64,000 bases of DNA from Rhinopomastus cyanomelas. Its lineage: Eukaryota > Chordata > Aves > Bucerotiformes > Rhinopomastidae. Every line of letters starts with the position of its first letter. Position 1 is the stretch's first letter. Both the position numbers and the translations under genes were made by a program. The notes under the pieces are model-generated. The model was not told the DNA's origin. It made no database searches and saw only the letters and a list, made by a program, of their open reading frames with translations. The stretch lies in assembly GCA_013400115.1 (NCBI GenBank), contig VXBP01008599.1, positions 62,001 through 126,000 on the forward strand. The letters are read 5' to 3'. Shown here piece by piece: positions 11,298 through 22,175 of this stretch.

Positions 11298-11375
11298 GTC
11301 CACCAACAGCCCGGAAACCCAAGGTGAGGAATCTACTCAGTGACTGTGAGTGTCTATGGCTCCCTGATGGGAGTT

Positions 11376-11700
11376 TGGAGCAAGGAGGGGCTCAGCCTCT
11401 TATCCCTGGTGCCCACATGCAGAGAGGGAAAGAACCCTGGAAGACAGGAGCAGAGGAAATGGCTGCAGGCTGCACCAGGGGAGGGTCAGGCTGGATGTTG
11501 GGAAGAATTCCATCCCCCAAAGGGTTATCAGACACTGGCCCAGGCTGCCCAGGGCAGCGGGGAGTCTCTGTGTCTGGAGGGGTTGAACTGACCTGTGGAG
11601 CTGATGCTGAGGGACAAGGGTTAGGGGTGAGCTGGCAGAGCTGAGGCCAAGGCTGGACTTGATGGGCTGAAAGTTCTCTTCCAACCACAGACACTCTAGG
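11376..11700 (+). mobile_element. CR1 3' fragment, other subfamily
   Basis: AGGAGCAGAGGAAATGGCTG, GGGTCAGGCTGGATGTTGGG, ACTGGCCCAGGCTGCCCAGG and GGCTGGACTTGATGGGCTGA follow CR1 order. It lies tail-away from the minus-strand copy just left. Confidence 0.88.
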
Positions 11701-11989
11701 GTCCTGCCTCGAATTGTACCTGGGATCATTCTGGACCCCCCATTGTTGTCCCACCTCCATGAGCCCACTCCAGCCCCAAGGTCCATTCCTTGCTGACAGA
11801 CTTGCCACAGGGGTGAAGGGGAGCCGCATCCTCTAGCCACTGCGAGGATGGTGCTGGTGATGCGACGACTTTGAAGCCACACACCGCCTGGCAGGTTTGA
11901 TGCCCTGAGCTTCAACTGGTCGTTCCATTAGAACATCGGGGAAGCATTGTGTTGGTTTCTCTTTTGGTGCCAGCACTTGTGATTTAAAC

Positions 11990-12005
11990 AGAGAGAGAGA
12001 GAGAG
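11990..12005. repeat. (GA)n microsatellite
   Basis: Eight uninterrupted GA units. Confidence 0.9.
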
Positions 12006-12065
12006 TGACAGAGAACATGTATGTCAGGGCAAATATTTGTTGTACAAGATAAACACACAATTATC

Positions 12066-12110
12066 TAAAACGTAATCTTAATATGACTTATTAAAACAGA
12101 TTACGTTTTA
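12066..12110. repeat. Perfect 13-bp inverted repeat
   Basis: TAAAACGTAATCT (12066-12078) and AGATTACGTTTTA (12098-12110) are exact complements across a 19-base loop. Could be a cruciform, RNA hairpin, or paired binding sites containing GTAATC cores. Confidence 0.9.
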
Positions 12111-13050
12111 ATGCGCGCAGCAATTTGCACATTACCCAGCGCCCTCCGAAGAGGCAGCCTCCGCCGCCGCCGGGCTCCCCTGGCAACCTGCACAACCCAA
12201 GATAGACAGAGCGGCGGGGGAAGAAAGCGCCGCTATCTGTCTCTAAATGGATGTATTTGGTGTTGATAGTCAGATACAGTTTTCACCTTTATCCCAGCTT
12301 GTTTCTGACCCACTGAGTTGGTGTTAATCACCCCTGTGGGCACCAATAATTTCCCCATATGTGGAATTTGATAAGTTAGAGCACCCACTTCATTTCAAGA
12401 AGATTCCAGCTGGCTATCCAGTTATCGCTGCGGACAGCTTCAAGCACTTCCATGCCGGCCCTTGTATTCTGAGCTTTATCAAGTGCTTTGCACTTTTTGT
12501 CTTTTATCTCTTAATTGAGACCTGACTGCAAGAAATGCCTATCTCTTAGAGTCTGCTGCATTAAGTATTAACTTGAACTGCTTTGGCTACTTGAGGTGCA
12601 GGCAGCCTTAAGAAGCTGGGGAAAAGGTGAAAAAATCTCCCCAAATCTCTATTTAGAAGGAAAAAAAACCAACCCAACTGTGTAAATGCTACAGGGTAAT
12701 AAAAATAAAAAGAAAATAAAAGGTTTTTCTTCCTCCTCTGCCTCTCCCCACTAGCAAAAAAAAAACAAACATAAAGAAAGGAAAAAAAATGTGGGTTACA
12801 GACAGAAATAAACTTCATCTACAGTTTCCTCAGTGAGAACTGCATTGAAATGCAAAGGGTCTGGAAAAGGTATTAAGAGCTGAATGCCTGTGAATAAGGA
12901 ATTATTTCGCAATTAGAGGTGATAAAGGCTTCACTTTCTCACAGTAATGACCTGCCTACTCCATCCCCTTGTAACCACCAGCTGCTGAGTCCTGCTCACC
13001 GAGGAACCAGGCAACAGCACAATCATCACAGACAGCTTTTGGTGAGAAAT

Positions 13051-13247
13051 ATAGAATCAGAATGGCTGGGGCTGGAAGGGGTCTTCAACACTGCCAGGGA
13101 TGGGGCACCCACAGCTGCCTTGGACAACCTGTTCCAACACCTCAGCACCATCACAGCAAAGAATTGGTTCCTCATATTCAACCTCAGTCTCTCCTCTTCA
13201 AGTCTGGAACCCTTTCCCCTTGTCCTCTCACTGCCACCCGTGTCAAA
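13051..13247 (-). mobile_element. Old CR1 3' fragment
   Basis: Antisense AGAATGGCTGGGGCTGGAAG, CACCCACAGCTGCCTTGG and AGTCTGGAACCCTTTCCCCT. Confidence 0.82.
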
Positions 13248-13723
13248 AGCCCTCCCCTATATTTTGAACCATCCTTTCCAAATCCTTTCAGTGATGACCA
13301 AGCACTGGTTCCTTCCACCGAGATGTGCTGTGTGTTCAGCCCAAACCCTCAGAGCAGAGAGACTGGGGTCCCCATTGACGTGCACCTATGCTAAAAGCCC
13401 GGAACCTGACTGGAGCTGAAGGTTTCCACAGATCTCGTTGGGAACAGCATCCCTGAAAGTTGGATTCAAACTGTCAGAAGCTGGACAACTAAATCTGAAT
13501 TATTTTTTTTTTTATTTAATTGACAGAACTCTCCTTATGAGCCAGTTCTGTCCTCTATAAATGGAGTACAAAAATCCCAAAGCCAACTTCGAAGTTTGGG
13601 ACTGATGCTGGTACCAAACTGTGCTGCCCAGACTGTCACCCACTACCTTCTTCTTCGTGAACCATTACTTGCTGTTAAAAAACAAAGCAAACCAAAGCAC
13701 CAGCTACTTTTTCTAGTCCAAAA
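13248..13723. other. Short single-copy spacer
   Basis: No gene. T-rich run at 13501-13520. Confidence 0.45.
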
Positions 13724-13860
13724 CCCAGAATCCCAGAATGACTGAGGCTGGAGAAGCCCTCTGAGATCATCCAGCCCAGACCAGGATCTAACGTCACCAC
13801 ACTGGCCAGACCAGGGCACTCAGGGCCACAGCCAGTTTGTCCTTCAACACCTGGGCAGAA
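13724..13860 (-). mobile_element. Old CR1 3' end
   Basis: Antisense GAATCCCAGAATGACTGAGG, AGCCCTCTGAGATCATCCAG and TTGTCCTTCAACACCTGGG. Confidence 0.8.
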
Positions 13861-14162
13861 TTGCTAAGGAGGACCAAGCTGTGCTTTTTCTGCCAGTTAA
13901 TTTGCAGCACGTGGAAGCAGCAGAGAGCAGCACGTCGCTTGTCCTTCCCAGGATCCATTAATCCAGAAGGGGCTCTGCCTTCACCACCACAGGTGTCATC
14001 CGCAGGCCAGCCTGTGGCATATGCCCTTCTCCGGTGCTGTGTGGACCAGTGTGGCTTCTCCAAATAGTAAATATAAATATAGGAGCATTTCTAAGGCTAT
14101 TTGCCTGTTAAAAGAGCAGAGGCCAACTCAGATCTTCTTCTAAACCAGTTTATTATTTATAG

Positions 14163-14583
14163 GTGGAGCACCTCCTCCCTTATGGGGAAAGGCTAAGGGA
14201 GCTGGGTCTCTTGAGCTTGGAGAAGAGGAGACTGAGGGGTGACCTCATTAATGTCTATAAATATGTGAAGAGTGGGTGTCAGGAGGACGAAGCCAGGCTC
14301 TTCTCAGTGTCATCTAGTGATAGGGTGCAGTGGGTGCAAGATGGAACATAGGGGGTTCCGTACAAATATCATAGAATCATAGAATCATTAGGGATTGGAA
14401 GGGACCTCAAAAGATCATCTAGTCCAATCCACCTGCCACAGCAGGATCACCTAGACCAAAAGTCACACAGGAACACATCCAGGAACTTCTTCACAGTGAG
14501 GGTGACAGAATATTGGAACAGGCTGCCCAGGTGGGTTGTGGAGTCCCCTTCTCTGGAAACATTTAAAACCCACCTCTGGGTGG
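14163..14583 (+). mobile_element. CR1 (type A) fragment split by a nested CR1
   Basis: Left part (14163-14369) encodes MEHLLPYGERLRELGLLSLE and SLEKRRLRGDLINVYKYVKS. Right part (14484-14583) resumes at AACTTCTTCACAGTGAGG and ends near AACCCACCTCTGGG. The GAGAAGG expected between ATAT and AACTTC is missing. Confidence 0.93.
14370..14483 (-). mobile_element. CR1 (type A) tail nested in another CR1
   Basis: Antisense CATAGAATCATAGAATCATT, GACCTCAAAAGATCATC and CACAGGAACACATCCAGG. Sharp borders on both sides, no target duplication. Confidence 0.95.
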
Positions 14584-14660
14584 TTTAGGTCACACCACAG
14601 AAACAAAAGGCAACAGAACTGCTGTTAAAGAAGATCACATTGAGCTGCAAGAGGTCTCAG

Positions 14661-14735
14661 GATCACAGATTCCCTTTGGTTCAATAACACCTTTAAGACC
14701 ATCGAGTCCAACTGTTGAAGTCTGGACCACAGATG
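14661..14735 (-). mobile_element. Possible old CR1 tail
   Basis: Antisense-like CACCTTTAAGACCATCGAGT and CCAACTGTTGAAG. Diverged; low certainty. Confidence 0.45.
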
Positions 14736-14740
14736 CTGTG

Positions 14741-16005
14741 CTGTGGCATCGTGTGTTTAACAGCATCCCCAAAACACCATCAGGGCTCCCAGGCTGACAC
14801 AGATCCCTCACGGAGAAGTCCTTTGTGCTAATGCTCTCTGATCTTCCCACCCAGACCAGAGCTCTAAAACAAAGGAAGAACCCAAACTGCACAGAACCTG
14901 CCATCTCTGAGTCTTTCCTTTATAGCATTTCAGCTTTGCGCTAGTTTTAGGGAGCCTCCACAACCCTGACCCACAGTGCTGGTTACCTGCCACAAACTCG
15001 TAAAACTCGAGGGGTGATATTTCAAGAGCCGATAGAACGGCTGTGACCACGGAAAACACGAAGCCTGGCACCAGACAAACCCCCCTCTCCCGACGTGCAG
15101 CCGCGCTGACTCTCAGGAGCATCATCCGGACCCGATGCAGCAGCCGGGCTCAGGGCCCCCGCGGGCTGGGGTCGCGTCGTGACGCCCACCTTTGTGTTTT
15201 GCACGCTGCGGGTGCCGCACTCCCCCAAAACCTCGCTCACCGTTTGGCGGCCGAGACGCCTGTGTTGTTGTCAGATCCAAGAGTTAAACATTCCGGGAGG
15301 AATTTGTTACTGCACCGCGATACATAATGCCTGAAAACCCCCCGCACCAATATTGCTCTCAAATTGGCAGCGAGTGAACAAGGGACATGAAGGATGCTTC
15401 AGCACAGTAACCTATCCTTCCTTCTCTCTTGGGAGCCACTTGGCCAGCTTTCATCCTCATAATTATAATAAATTTGACATTTCATAGATAATATTGATTT
15501 CTGTATTTTAGCATTTCACCATAGGTGACAGTCTAGCGTCAAGAATGAAATTTCTATTGATCTCCAGCGCATTAATCTCTCATGTGTATGTGATCATTTT
15601 TATAAGACCTTTTACTGCACATAAATCAATATTTCATATTTCCAGCTATGCCAGAGGAGATGTCATATTTGTAAACTGTGAGTTGACACCTGCAATTCCT
15701 TCCTGTTCAGCTTCAACTGTTCAGTAACAGTCGATTCAGGGTTGGGAAAGGATCAAGCTCCAGAAACAAGCGGGATGAAGAAGAGGGATGTAGAGTGCAG
15801 TAATTAGCCTAATGAACAAAGCGGCGGCGTAAGTGAAATAAAGCTCTGTTTCTTCTGCTCACACTTGCCTCATGAATACAAGCGTCTTCAGGGAGGTTTG
15901 CTACCCGGCTGATAAAGCCTTCTGATGGCATTAGAGCGCGCCGGAGCTGAGATGTATTAAGAGAACAGAAGCGGTTATAAAATTAAGCAAACTCTTGAAT
16001 TCTAT
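14741..16005. other. Single-copy intergenic DNA
   Basis: A CpG-rich patch (15050-15250) precedes an AT-rich block (15440-15680). No repeat or gene. Confidence 0.45.
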
Positions 16006-16100
16006 GACTTGGTCTGGGTGATCCTGCTGTGGCAGGGGGATTGGACTAGATGATCTTTCGAGGTCCCTTCCAATCCCTAATGATTCTATGATTCTACGAA
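16006..16100 (+). mobile_element. CR1 (type A) tail
   Basis: GACTTGGTCTGGGTGATCCT to GATTCTATGATTCTACG, about 90 bases. Very short but little diverged. Confidence 0.93.
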
Positions 16101-17640
16101 ATTAACTGCCTCTGAGCGCCCTTGAAACCGCCCTACTAATGGAGGATCTACACGCAGCACCGTGAGTGACTTTCACTTCAGTGGGGTGCAAGGACTGTTG
16201 AGTCACTATTCAAAGAACGAGGAGCAACTCTGATTAGTAAATAATAATTAGAATAATAAGGGTCTGCTCTTAAAACTGAAGTCTTCCCTTCCCACAGACA
16301 ATGAGCAGAACCAGGAGAAGGAGAGTATGAGGATTGTACCTTCACTTTGCAGAGATATAAATGAATCTTTTTCAACCACACGAATAAAACATCTTTAAAT
16401 AATATAGTAACTGCCTATAAATAAATAAAACTCTTGTCTGCTCAGGGATCTGTTGAGTTAGTGGGGTGAGCAGCGTGGCAGCCAGCAGTCCTGCTCGGGG
16501 TGCAGACCCTCCACGGCGCTCTGCTCTCCTCGTTACCTGTTATATTAACAGCGACCTCCTACAGTTGGGGCAGTAGTTTGGGATAGAAGTGGCTAATCTG
16601 TGATTTAGCAGGCGGCGTTGCTTAAGACTACATCTCTAGTACGAGTGCGGACACCCGTCCCCACCGAAGCGCCATGCGAGTCGGGTGCCGGACACACGCA
16701 TGTAATCACAGCGGCGAGCTCTTACACCCAATCCACTCGCTCAATCGTTTTGAAATTACGTGATATTACCAGTCAAAAGGTGTGCAATTAGGATTCAGCC
16801 CCGCGCCGCGCGGCATTAACATCTGCTCCCGAGCGCGCCGCGGCTCGGCTAATGGAAGCTCGGTGACAACTGCCACGCCGGCTCCGCTCTGCCGACACTT
16901 CCAGACGAGGGGCCGGTTCCAGAAACCTCGTGCCCAGCTAAAGGCTGATTTTTGAAATCCCCATTTCACAACAATTTCCTATAAGCACTATTGACATACT
17001 ATTATTTCAAATTATATGTCTTTGCACCGCGAGGAAATGCTACCCTTGCTTCTTTTTAAAGGCCAATCCTTTTTGTTCATCTCTAAAGCATGTTCGTGCC
17101 CATAAAGTATGTCACCGCGCAGTGACAGACACGTTGCCCGCGTCTGACTGACCACCGCGCAGGCAACTGGATCTCGGGGCTGCTGACTGGAGGGGTAGGA
17201 TTGGAAAAGCACCTCATCAGAACAGGCAGGTGTCGCGGGAAGAGGTCAGGAGGTGAGAGGTGTCTTTACAAACAGTTTAGTCTTCCCAGTGTCAGAAGAG
17301 TGAGTCTGGAGACAACCTTCCCAGCTGTCAGATTGATTTGGTTTGGCAGTGAATTAATATGAGGTGTCTAAAGCCCTGTGAGAGGCAACGGAACGGCAAC
17401 GCCGCTCCAGTCGGGCAGGACTGGGCTGCCCAGTCTAATTGTGGTGTGCTCGTGGAAGTTGACTGGAAGGATTCTCTTCAGGAACAACGCTGAAGTGGTC
17501 AACCTGCTCCACTAAGAATTGTTCCATAGTCAAGAGTCAACTCTCCCACTCAACCGCTGCTGCCTCCTGTTCCTCTGGCACTGCTGAAGCACCTGGGTGG
17601 GTGCACTGGGTTCCCACACAGCTACACCAGGACACACCAC
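16101..17640. other. Single-copy DNA with CpG-rich patch
   Basis: AT-rich at 16200-16440 and 16970-17050. A CpG-dense patch at 16790-16880 (CCGCGCCGCGCGG) is flanked by CATTAACATC and GGCTAATGG. Candidate regulatory region; no gene. Confidence 0.45.
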
Positions 17641-17731
17641 ACAGAATCACAGAATCATCAGGGATTGGAAGGGACCTCGAAAGACCATCTAGTCCAATCC
17701 CCCTGACAGAGCAGGATCACGCAGACCAAGT
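17641..17731 (-). mobile_element. CR1 (type A) 3' end
   Basis: Antisense AATCATCAGGGATTGGAAGG, GACAGAGCAGGATCACGCAG; cut off at AGACCAAGTCATAGAGTC by the next tail. Confidence 0.92.
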
Positions 17732-17825
17732 CATAGAGTCAGTCAGGGTTAGAAGGGACCACAGGATCATCTAATTCCAGCTACCCTGCCATGGGCAGGG
17801 ACGTCCCGCCCTAGATCAGGCAGGG
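17732..17825 (-). mobile_element. CR1 3' end, other subfamily
   Basis: Antisense CAGTCAGGGTTAGAAGGGAC and CATGGGCAGGGACGTC. Directly abuts another CR1 end. Confidence 0.82.
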
Positions 17826-18159
17826 AATCTGCTGGTATGGACAGTGTGTTTGCACGAACTGGCCTCCTCACCGAGAGTCACCAGGAGTATCTCTCACAGT
17901 CAGCTGCAGCCGCAGATCTGCGCTGTACTGGTGTCTCCACAACGATGCACAGGAGGTCACGGCCTCTGAGCATCCACAAAAGGCTTTTAGAAGAATTAAA
18001 AGAAAAATGGAGGGAAGTGTTTCTAAGCATAGAAACCAAAACACTGCAGACTCACCCTTCAGGTAGCCAGGACCTCCTCCAGATCCCCGTGGTGGGTCCT
18101 GTGGCTCAAATACTGGTTTCACCAGCTGGGGGTTGGCAGAAGAGGTTTGGTTTAATGGG

Positions 18160-18290
18160 ACCAAACATGGGTCTCATTAATACATGGGATCATCTTTGAG
18201 GGTGAGAAGCTGCCGGGAAGTGGTGGGATCCACCTCAGAAAGAGAAGGAAAAGCATCTTTGCCAACAGGATAAGGAGAGATTTAAAGGGA
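18160..18290 (+). mobile_element. Possible 5' (ORF1-like) LINE fragment
   Basis: A plus-strand reading from 18222 gives GGIHLRKRRKSIFANRIRRD, close to the DGIHLSKRGKRIFA-type block I associate with the esterase-like segment of CR1-type LINEs, which carries a D-x-x-H catalytic pair. Here the Asp position is Gly. Unusual because nearly every other copy retains only the 3' end. Tentative. Confidence 0.35.
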
Positions 18291-19002
18291 GGGAGGTGAC
18301 GACACCCAGTCCAGTTAGGAAGTGGCTCCAGAAACAAAACTACATTGAATTTGCCAAAAAAACCCCTCAAAATCAAACATGGAAAGCTTGTACACCCCAT
18401 GCCCCTCATCTCATAAAGTGCTAATGGATCACAGCATCGGGTTCAGATGTGAAGAAGCTTAAGCAGAAGCCTCCACACATAAAGCAGCTCCAATGCAAAG
18501 AAGCATCTCCTATACTCGAGCAGCATAACGAAACGAAGTGAACTCTGGTGGTGGGAAGCATATGCTTGGTGCAGCTCCTCGGGTTTGCTCTCTAAGAATA
18601 ACTCAGAACATATTCAAGCTTTCACTGCTTGGGTAGTAATATTTATTCATTCTGTTCTCTTTACTGGTGCTGTCACCGAGTGAGTAAAACACTCTGAGAA
18701 AAACAGGGGGTTTCAGCTGAAAAATACATCTTTGTGAACAGAGCTTGTGTCATCTCGAGTGCGATGAAGGGGGATGACAGCACTGAGTCCCGGAAGAGGG
18801 TTTCACACGAGCTCCTCACAGAAAGTGCTCTCTGAACGAGCTTGCCCGTGCGGTGTCACTGCAGGCTGTTATTAACACATTAGGTGAGGAAAAACGTTTG
18901 GCATTATTAAATTAGTGAGAATATAATTCACATTGTGGTTGGACTTGGCCTCATAATTTATGAGTAGTAAACAAGCAGATCTCCACATGGTTGAATTCAC
19001 CG
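18291..19002. other. Single-copy intergenic DNA
   Basis: No repeat or exon recognised; AT-rich at 18860-18960. Confidence 0.45.
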
Positions 19003-19410
19003 AATCACTTGAGGAAAGGCTGCAGGAGGTGGGTCTCTTGAGCTTGGAAAAAAGGAGCCTGAGGGGTGACCCCATGAATGTTGATCAATATGGAAAGGGC
19101 AGGTGTCAGGAGGATGGAGCCAGGCTCTGCTCAGTGGCATCCAGTGATAGGACAAGGGGCAGTGGGTGTGAGCTGGAACAGAGGGCATTCCCCATCATTC
19201 TGAGAAGGAACTTCTTCATGATGAGGGTGCCAGAGCACTAGAAGGGGCTGCCCGGGGGGGGGTGGAGTCTCCTTCTCTGGAGACGTTTCAAACCCGCCTG
19301 GCCATGTTCCTGTGCAACTGGATCTAGGGGATCCTGCTGTGGCAGAGGGATTGGACTGGATAATCTTTTAAGGTCCCTTCCAATCCCTAATGTCTTGTGA
19401 TTCTGTCATC
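19003..19410 (+). mobile_element. CR1 (type A) 3' fragment
   Basis: EERLQEVGLLSLEKRSLRGD and SSDRTRGSGCELEQRAFPI read in frame from 18960; a stop interrupts the HWNRL region (EHxKGLP). Tail CCCTAATGTCTTGTGATTCT. Confidence 0.93.
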
Positions 19411-19732
19411 TGGCCTGTGGGGTGATGCTGAAGAGTCACCACTCCACAAACTCCAAAGCGTGGGAGCAAAGTGTGGGGTCTAATTAAAGTCAAAGAAAGC
19501 ACTGGATAGGACCAAAGACAACATTAAAAGTAAAGGTGCCTACAAGTGTGGTGATACCTACAGATACACGTGACACAACAGTCCACAGACATCAGATCCA
19601 AACTTAAAACAACCTCTCACTCAATGCTGCCTGTGGCTGTCCTCAGAAGAGCCTTTTTCACGCCTTTGTTTAAATGGGTACTGCATGCCAGCAGCAAAAC
19701 TTCAAGAAGTCTAGCAGCGACAAGAGTCACCA

Positions 19733-19890
19733 TCCAGGCTGGTTGTGGAGTCTCCTTCTCTGGAGATGTTTCAAACCCACCTGGATGTGTTCCTGTGTGA
19801 CTTGGTCTAGGGGATCCTGTTGTGGTAGGGGGATTGGACTGGATGATCTTTCAAGGTCCCTTCCAATCCCTAATGATTCTATGATCACAC
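19733..19890 (+). mobile_element. CR1 (type A) 3' end
   Basis: GGTTGTGGAGTCTCCTTCTC to CCCTAATGATTCTATGATCA. Confidence 0.94.
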
Positions 19891-20282
19891 ATCCCTAACA
19901 CCTGATGCAGAAGACAGCAGGCAAAAAAAGGTTACTAAAAAGATTAGTAAAAAACCTAAACATGGGAAAGCACCCAAGTCCTGCATTTGATCCCATCACC
20001 ATATGGGTTTTCTAAGCATTTCTCTATTTTGGAAGGAAATTAAAGAACTGTTCAATGAAGGAAGGAGCTCTGGTGGCACCATGAGCAGTAAAGAACAAAA
20101 CCCCAATCCCAATCTTTTCTTAGAGCATCGTTTATGAACTCAGTGCTTTCCACCACCAGAGTGTCTGCAGTCAGCCCCTTCTTAAGTGGTGCCCTCAGCC
20201 CCAGCAAGCACCATATGTGTGGGATCAAGAGGAAGTGGAGTCAACACACCACCTGTTGCAGCCTGCTCTGGTAAGAAATGCC

Positions 20283-20352
20283 CGTGACCATGGCAGGGGC
20301 TTGGAACTAGATGGTCTCTGAGGTCCCTTCCAACCTAAACCATTGTATGATC
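20283..20352 (+). mobile_element. CR1 3' tail scrap
   Basis: GGGCTTGGAACTAGATGGTC and TCCCTTCCAACCTAAACCAT. Confidence 0.8.
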
Positions 20353-20399
20353 AAAACAGAACTCTGTTTGTTCTTAAGGGGATGCAGAACAAGCTGCAT

Positions 20400-20578
20400 C
20401 CATGTGATGCTCACCCCAGGAGGTTGTGGAGGTCCCATCCCTGGAGGTGTTTAAGACTGGGTTGGATGAGGCTCTGCCAGCCTGATCTAGGGTGGGGTGT
20501 CCCTGCCCATGGCAGGAGGGTTGGAACTGGATGGTCTTGTGGTCCCTTCCAACCCTGACTGATTGTGTGATTCTGTAA
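20400..20578 (+). mobile_element. CR1 3' end, other subfamily
   Basis: CCCAGGAGGTTGTGGAGGTC, GTTTAAGACTGGGTTGGATG, GGAGGGTTGGAACTGGATGG and TGATTGTGTGATTCTGT. Confidence 0.9.
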
Positions 20579-20756
20579 CTTCCTCCCTGAGAGGGTGATG
20601 GGGGGCTGCCCAGGTGGTTTGTGTAGTCTCCATCTCTGGAGATGTTTAAAACCCACCTGGATGTGGTCTCAGTGATCCTGCTGTGGTGGGGGTTTGGGCT
20701 GGATGATCTTTTAAGGTCTCTTCCAATCCCTAATATTCTGTGATTCTATGAAATCC
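20579..20756 (+). mobile_element. CR1 (type A) 3' end
   Basis: GGGCTGCCCAGGTGGTTTGT to CCCTAATATTCTGTGATTCT. Third tail in a same-strand series. Confidence 0.9.
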
Positions 20757-20784
20757 CCTTGGAGATGAAACCTCGTAGCTGATG

Positions 20785-20862
20785 CTGCTTTGAGCGGGAG
20801 GTTGGTGTTGATCTCCTGATGCCCCTTCCAACATGAGATATCCTAGAACCATATGAACCCTT
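20785..20862 (+). mobile_element. Old CR1 tail
   Basis: TTGGTGTTGATCTCCTGATG, CCCCTTCCAACATGAGATAT and CCTAGAACCATAT follow diverged CR1 tail order. Confidence 0.55.
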
Positions 20863-21565
20863 TTTACCCAAAGAAAAGCAAACATGATGCTGCTGGGGAA
20901 CTACTCCACGGGAACGGGCACAAGCTGCTTGGCTGAGTTGCCTAGGGTGCTGCTGGAACCTGACCAGCATGGAGACACTTTGAAAGATTAGACCCTTGGG
21001 TTTAAAAATCAGCCTTGATGTGACCTAATGGCTTTCGCTGTTCTGAAAAGACTGTGAAAGACTGTGAAAGAGTGACAGCAACATTGAATTTTCACAATCA
21101 TGCTCTGTCCACCTGCAGAGCTTTCCTCACGTATTTTAATAAGGACTTTTACCGTGTCATTATACATTTTAATTACACTGTTAAATGTCACAATCACACA
21201 TGCTAATGACATCATTATACCTATTTACACCAATTATGTCATTTGATGCAATTACAGGACTTCTGCCAATACACACAAATCAATAAAAAAGGTTTTGTTT
21301 GCATTTTTAAATGAGCAATCGCAGCAGAATCACTCTGCTTTCTAAGGAATGGGGGGCAAGGACTTAAACACTGGAGCTGAGGAAGTGACGTTGGTTCCTT
21401 CTCCCACTATCAGGAGCAAGTAGCAACTTCCACACTCAAGAAGGCCTCTATTGCTGACTCGTAGGTGTCCATCCACAAAACAGCCTGCTAATGGGCTCTT
21501 CAGACTAAGAAAGTTTGATCTTCCTACCCAACTTCTGGGGTTGGATAAAATACGCGCAGAAGTGC
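20863..21565. other. Single-copy DNA with AT-rich block
   Basis: 21090-21340 is AT-rich with TTTTAATTACACTGTTAAAT and ATGCTAATGACATCATTATA (POU-like ATGCTAAT). Candidate regulatory DNA; no gene. Confidence 0.4.
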
Positions 21566-22175
21566 AGAATCACTCTGGTTGGAAAAGGCTGCTGAGATGG
21601 TCTAGTCCAACCATCCACCCGACCTTACAATTTCACCCCTAAACCACATCCCGCAACACATCATCCAAACCATCTTTAAACTCATCCAAGGATGGCAACT
21701 CAACCACCTCCCTGGGAAGCCCATTCCAGTGCCTGACCACCCTTTCTGAGAAAAGATTTTTCCTAACATCAAGTCTAACTCTCCCCTGGTGTAACTTCAA
21801 CTCACTTCCTCTTGTTCTATCACTAATCGCTTGTGAGAAGACACCAGCACCAACCTCTCCACAAAGTCCCTTCAGGTAGTTTTAGAGAGTGATGAGGTCT
21901 CCTCTCAGCCTCCTCTTCTTCAAAGAGCCCCAGCTCTTTCAATCTTTCCTCATAAGATTTATTTTCCAGGTCCTTCACCAGCCTCATTGCCCTCCTCTGC
22001 ACCTGCTCCAGCACCTCCACATCTCTCTTGTATTGAGGTGCCCAAAACTGGACACAGCACTCAATGTGTGGCCTCACCAGTGCTGAGTACAGGGGGACAA
22101 TCACCACCCTACTCCTGCTGGCCACACTATTTCTTACACAAGCCAGGACACCATTGGCCTTCTTGGTCAGTCCCC
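21566..22175 (-). mobile_element. CR1 (type B) ORF2 C-terminal fragment
   Basis: Antisense tail CTCTGGTTGGAAAAGGCTGC, then on the minus strand MASRSRVVIVPLYSALVRPH, IECCVQFWAPQYKRDVEVL, EQVQRRAMRLVKDLENKSYE and ERLKELGLF before a frameshift. About 610 bases, 5' truncated near AKKANGVLA. Confidence 0.92.

Larger units (their letters stand above)
11701..13050. other. Single-copy DNA with hairpin and candidate regulatory block
   Basis: Holds a (GA)n tract (11990-12005), the 12066-12110 inverted repeat and an AT/CpG mosaic to about 12450. A-rich at 12655-12795. No gene. Confidence 0.5.
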
